Below are positions 53,479 to 56,336 of a stretch of 56,336 nt of DNA, one piece after another. Within the stretch, counting starts at the first letter, position 1. Each line of letters opens with the position of its first letter. The translations under genes were made by a program, and so were the position numbers. The DNA lies in the NCBI GenBank assembly GCA_045124495.1, contig JBGVLX010000091.1, forward strand, positions 1 through 56,336. The letters run 5' to 3'. This DNA is from RGIG1668 sp045124495 (lineage in GTDB: Bacteria; Bacillota; Clostridia; Lachnospirales; Lachnospiraceae). Under the pieces are notes generated by a model. That model had not been told where the DNA came from. It searched no databases and saw only the letters and a list, made by a program, of their open reading frames with translations.

Positions 53479-56055
53479 TTATGGAGTACCTACATACTCA
53501 ACATTTTTCTGGTAATTCTGTGTCACAACATCATCGGCACAATTGTAATTACGTAAGTTTTTATCTTCATTCAATATACCGACGGCAGTTGAGGAATCAA
53601 CCTCTTTTGACGGATCTACGCGGAATAACTTTTTAAGCATATCTACGGTATTTGAATTGCTTGCAAAGCCTTTATCAATCAGATCACCCATAATATCTGA
53701 ATTCGCTGCTAAATATAAATCTGTACTTCTATCCTGGACATAAATCTTACCACCGGCACAAATCATACCTTCGATACTACTACAACCTGGTTTAATGATT
53801 ACATCTTCTGTCGTAAAGATAAAACCTTTAAAGTTTTTATCGATTTCAATGTCACTACCTCTTCTTATCCATAGAGAATATAAGGTAATAGATGAATCCG
53901 AAGAATCTTTTTCCGTTACAGTATTTCCACCACAGAAACTATAAAGATACTCTGCTGCCTCAGTAAATTTTTTGCTTGAAGCAGGTGCTGTAGTATCTTC
54001 GATTGCATCCAAAAATACATTTATCGGAGAATCCGTAACTGCAGCCATCGTAGGGTCATCACCCTCCTGAGTACTTCTTAAGTAATGAAGCTGGAAACTA
54101 TAGTCTCTGATTTTTTGCGCCTGGGTAGTTGCAATGCCGGTATCTGTGATACCAACGCCAACAGACAGAATCGCATTTTCTCCAGAAACAGAGTCTTCTT
54201 TTACTGTAATGGCACCACTACTAAATACTTTTCCATACTCACCATTATCTGAGATCTTAATTGAACCAATCTTAAAGGCAGTTTTCTTATTTTCACCTGA
54301 ACCGTAGGTACCGGTAGCAATATCGTAAGTGGTAAAGGCACTATTATCTGTATAGCCCTCTATACCTCCAGCGTACCAGTTAATATAAAGCTCCGCCTTT
54401 TGTTCCTTTGTCAGGCGAACTGCAGTATCCCCACTGTCCCAAGGCACATCCATGGCAATTTCATCATCTCTAAAATAATAGAAGTATCTTCCTGATTTCG
54501 CATCTAAGCTCCATTCCGTTTCAGGGAATACAATATAGTTGGTAGCATTGGTATTAGACGTCAGAAGACGTTTGATGGATTCTCCTGCAGCATCAAGGTC
54601 CTCTAATTTATTACTATCGATACCAACATAACCACTTACATTGGTAAGCAATTCATTAGGTACGGAATATGCTAACTGATTACCTTTGGTAGAAATGGAT
54701 TCACCTGTTACATAGGAATCCTCACCCATATCAATGTGGGTCTTACCTTGTACCGTTAACTGTGTCAGGTTCGTCATATCAAGATTCGAATTGGAACCAT
54801 TGATCAAAATGGAACTGGTATTATAATGCTTACCATAAGTCTCCTTTAAATCCTTATATACCTCTTTCATATGACTTTCATAAGTAGCAGTATCTGATGA
54901 AGTATCACCACCGAAAGTACCGTAGTTATATCCACAATACGTTCCGGTCAGTCGAACGGTACTACGCTTCGCATTTAATTCCAGATCATCATATACATTC
55001 ATAGCACCTGTAATATCCAAAGAAGCACCTAGCTTTTTCTCATCACTGTTCATGGTGATAATATTACGGCACCAGATTTCATTTGGCTCATCGCCAGATG
55101 TTCTAGGCTGAATTCGGATGGAAGCCGAATTATCTGCAACGATGTTTCCTGCTGTTACCAAGTCATCTGAACTAATTACCAATGCCGTATTGGAAGCATA
55201 AATTCCGGAGTTAATACTTGACACATCGTCATAATTATATCTGTTTCTATAAGCACTATCAAAGGTTATCTGGTTTGCATCCCAGTCAACACCGGCATAG
55301 ACATTTCCACTAATGGTAGTATTAAACTTATTCGTACCCTGACCTTGAATCTCAAATCCATCATCTGCAATCAAAATGTAATTTAAGAAGCTGTCAGTGT
55401 CAGAAGTTATAGAATTAAACTTAATGTCAAGTTCCGGTGCAGCAATGGTAAAATCTGTATATAAATTCTGTACATAACCGTCATTTTCTGATGGGTCAGA
55501 TTCAAATAAGAGCCCCTTCACTTCTATCTGGTAAACCTGATTTACTTCATCCATTTTGGCAGTAATACCAAAGCTATAGGAAGTTCCTAATAAATTGGAT
55601 GCAGTCGTAGGGTCAACAAGATTCGCCTGACTGTCACCTGCAATATAAGTACATAACTTCGCATATTGCTGATTTTGATCTGAGCCTCCAAGCGCTGCAT
55701 AGAGGTAACTAATAAAATACTTTTTTAATCTCTTATTCGCTTCGTCATCGGAAAGAAATTTATAAACACCATCGGTTGTGTCAAAAAATTTCATTTCCGG
55801 TTCTAACTGTAGGTATGCTTTTTGAAGTGCGTTGTTTGCTTCATCCACCAATCCTGTTTTTAACTGGTCGGCTGCCTTTTCTACTGCATAATAAGTAGAA
55901 TCGTTCTTCTTGCTTAGTGCCATTCTCTTATAATTCATCAAGGTAACGGATAACAAAGCAAGGGCTATAATTCCAATAAATGTAAGAGAAACAACAACGA
56001 CAACAAAACTTGAACCCTGATTCTTATGTTTCCATTTATTCAAAAAAGATTTCAT
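53479..56055 (-). CDS. Large PilX/GspK-like pseudopilin with a beta-rich ectodomain
   Basis: The N-terminus has a basic leader ending KHKNQG, then SSFVVVVVSLTFIGIIALALL. This resembles a prepilin site, but mature position 5 is Val, not Glu, as in GspK/PilX-type minor pilins. The next part is helical (STYYAVEKAADQLKTGL). From about residue 215 the sequence is Gly, Asn, Asp, Thr and Ser rich. Repeated short strands (TISGNVYAG, LVTAGNIVADNSASIRI, LDITGAMNVYDDL, GMICAGGKIYVQDRS) suggest a beta-helix, as in bactofilin or PilX C-terminal domains. At 858 residues it is far larger than normal GspK (about 300). It starts 3 bases after the upstream gene ends. Confidence 0.75.
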   Translation of the reverse strand: MKSFLNKWKHKNQGSSFVVVVVSLTFIGIIALALLSVTLMNYKRMALSKKNDSTYYAVEKAADQLKTGLVDEANNALQKAYLQLEPEMKFFDTTDGVYKFLSDDEANKRLKKYFISYLYAALGGSDQNQQYAKLCTYIAGDSQANLVDPTTASNLLGTSYSFGITAKMDEVNQVYQIEVKGLLFESDPSENDGYVQNLYTDFTIAAPELDIKFNSITSDTDSFLNYILIADDGFEIQGQGTNKFNTTISGNVYAGVDWDANQITFDSAYRNRYNYDDVSSINSGIYASNTALVISSDDLVTAGNIVADNSASIRIQPRTSGDEPNEIWCRNIITMNSDEKKLGASLDITGAMNVYDDLELNAKRSTVRLTGTYCGYNYGTFGGDTSSDTATYESHMKEVYKDLKETYGKHYNTSSILINGSNSNLDMTNLTQLTVQGKTHIDMGEDSYVTGESISTKGNQLAYSVPNELLTNVSGYVGIDSNKLEDLDAAGESIKRLLTSNTNATNYIVFPETEWSLDAKSGRYFYYFRDDEIAMDVPWDSGDTAVRLTKEQKAELYINWYAGGIEGYTDNSAFTTYDIATGTYGSGENKKTAFKIGSIKISDNGEYGKVFSSGAITVKEDSVSGENAILSVGVGITDTGIATTQAQKIRDYSFQLHYLRSTQEGDDPTMAAVTDSPINVFLDAIEDTTAPASSKKFTEAAEYLYSFCGGNTVTEKDSSDSSITLYSLWIRRGSDIEIDKNFKGFIFTTEDVIIKPGCSSIEGMICAGGKIYVQDRSTDLYLAANSDIMGDLIDKGFASNSNTVDMLKKLFRVDPSKEVDSSTAVGILNEDKNLRNYNCADDVVTQNYQKNVEYVGTP

Positions 56056-56058
56056 ATA

Positions 56059-56336
56059 TTATTGCCCCCTTGTTCCTTCTAGTTTTACAGTCATACCATT
56101 TCCATTCTCAGGAGTTACCTTTAAATGAATATCGTAAATTGGCTGAAATTCCTGTGCTACTACTTTTCTACAGGAATCTGCTACATTGATCTTCGATGAA
56201 TCATAACGTAAATTATTCAAAACAGTCTTCGCCGGATCTGAAGTTGTAATCGTATAGTAAAGATTTAACTTTCTGCCATCTTCCAGCTGGGTACTATTAT
56301 ATTCAGGTCCCAGGCTGACAGTACAGGTAGGTATTG
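56059..56336 (-). CDS. C-terminal part of an unidentified protein of the pilin operon (runs off the right edge)
   Basis: The last 92 or so codons of a minus-strand frame, ending EGTRGQ and a TAA at 56059-56061. The visible part reads as a beta-rich soluble domain (LGPEYNSTQLEDGRKLNLYYTITT; EFQPIYDIHLKVTP) with two Cys. It stops 3 bases before the 858-residue gene begins, so translation is probably coupled. By position it may be a further minor pilin, but the diagnostic N-terminus is outside the window. Confidence 0.65.
   Translation of the reverse strand, partial: IPTCTVSLGPEYNSTQLEDGRKLNLYYTITTSDPAKTVLNNLRYDSSKINVADSCRKVVAQEFQPIYDIHLKVTPENGNGMTVKLEGTRGQ

Noticed and set aside
1..56336. Insertion sequence, prophage, integrative element, defence system
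   Set aside because: No transposase, integrase, phage structural or restriction gene was found; every gene over 150 codons is accounted for.

Overview
The window looks like a chromosomal segment of a low-GC, Gram-positive, spore-forming anaerobe of the Clostridia, most likely the family Lachnospiraceae. The evidence is the AT-rich sequence, an alpha/beta-type small acid-soluble spore protein, type III glutamine synthetase, a CIRCE/HrcA heat-shock operator, the tig-clpP-clpX-engB order, strong Shine-Dalgarno sites, and clostridial families such as DUF5057 and DUF5662. Every gene except one (the GGDEF-EAL protein at 25184-27631) lies on the minus strand, which suggests the minus strand is the leading strand here. 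I see no insertion sequence, prophage, CRISPR array, rRNA or tRNA. The assignment to a family is inference.

Region by region, in coordinate order (transcription runs right to left). 1-217: the first codons of infC (IF-3), apparently starting at AUU, with its promoter and a terminator/antiterminator leader. 225-3905: a ppx-ppk1 polyphosphate operon. 4188-9579: a run of pheA, greA, folBK fusion, folP, an HD phosphohydrolase and folC (phenylalanine and folate synthesis). 9604-13339: hisC-like aminotransferase, glnN and a small membrane protein (nitrogen metabolism). 13530-18832: fabH, engB, clpX, clpP and tig (lipid synthesis, ribosome assembly, protein quality control). 19141-22882: a spore SASP gene, a lipoprotein, signal peptidase I and htpG; htpG has a CIRCE box, a clear promoter and a long structured leader. 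23239-27631: a SulP anion transporter diverging from a membrane-bound c-di-GMP enzyme. 27727-34448: a basic low-complexity protein, a GH13 alpha-glucan hydrolase, a SpoU methyltransferase and dnaE. 34521-34645 is a minisatellite. 34626-41691: DUF5662, YlmH, AI-2E transporter, YfbR-like nucleotidase, a permuted papain-like protein, DUF2225 and glnS. 41977-46765: an nfeD-floT membrane-microdomain pair and a MacB-like fused ABC transporter.

46901-56336 is the least ordinary part. It is a tight operon that enters from beyond the right edge. It encodes the end of one unidentified protein, an 858-residue PilX/GspK-like pseudopilin with a long beta-rich ectodomain, two classical type IV prepilin-like proteins, and a 1756-residue secreted DUF5057 protein. 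The DUF5057 protein has several repeated Rossmann-like motifs and a G9 homopolymer in the middle of its reading frame. Together these look like the minor-pilin and surface-protein part of a type IV filament or pseudopilus system, possibly phase-variable. The assembly ATPase, platform protein and prepilin peptidase are not in the window.

Several start sites were moved from the longest possible frame to an internal start with a good ribosome binding site; the reason is given for each.
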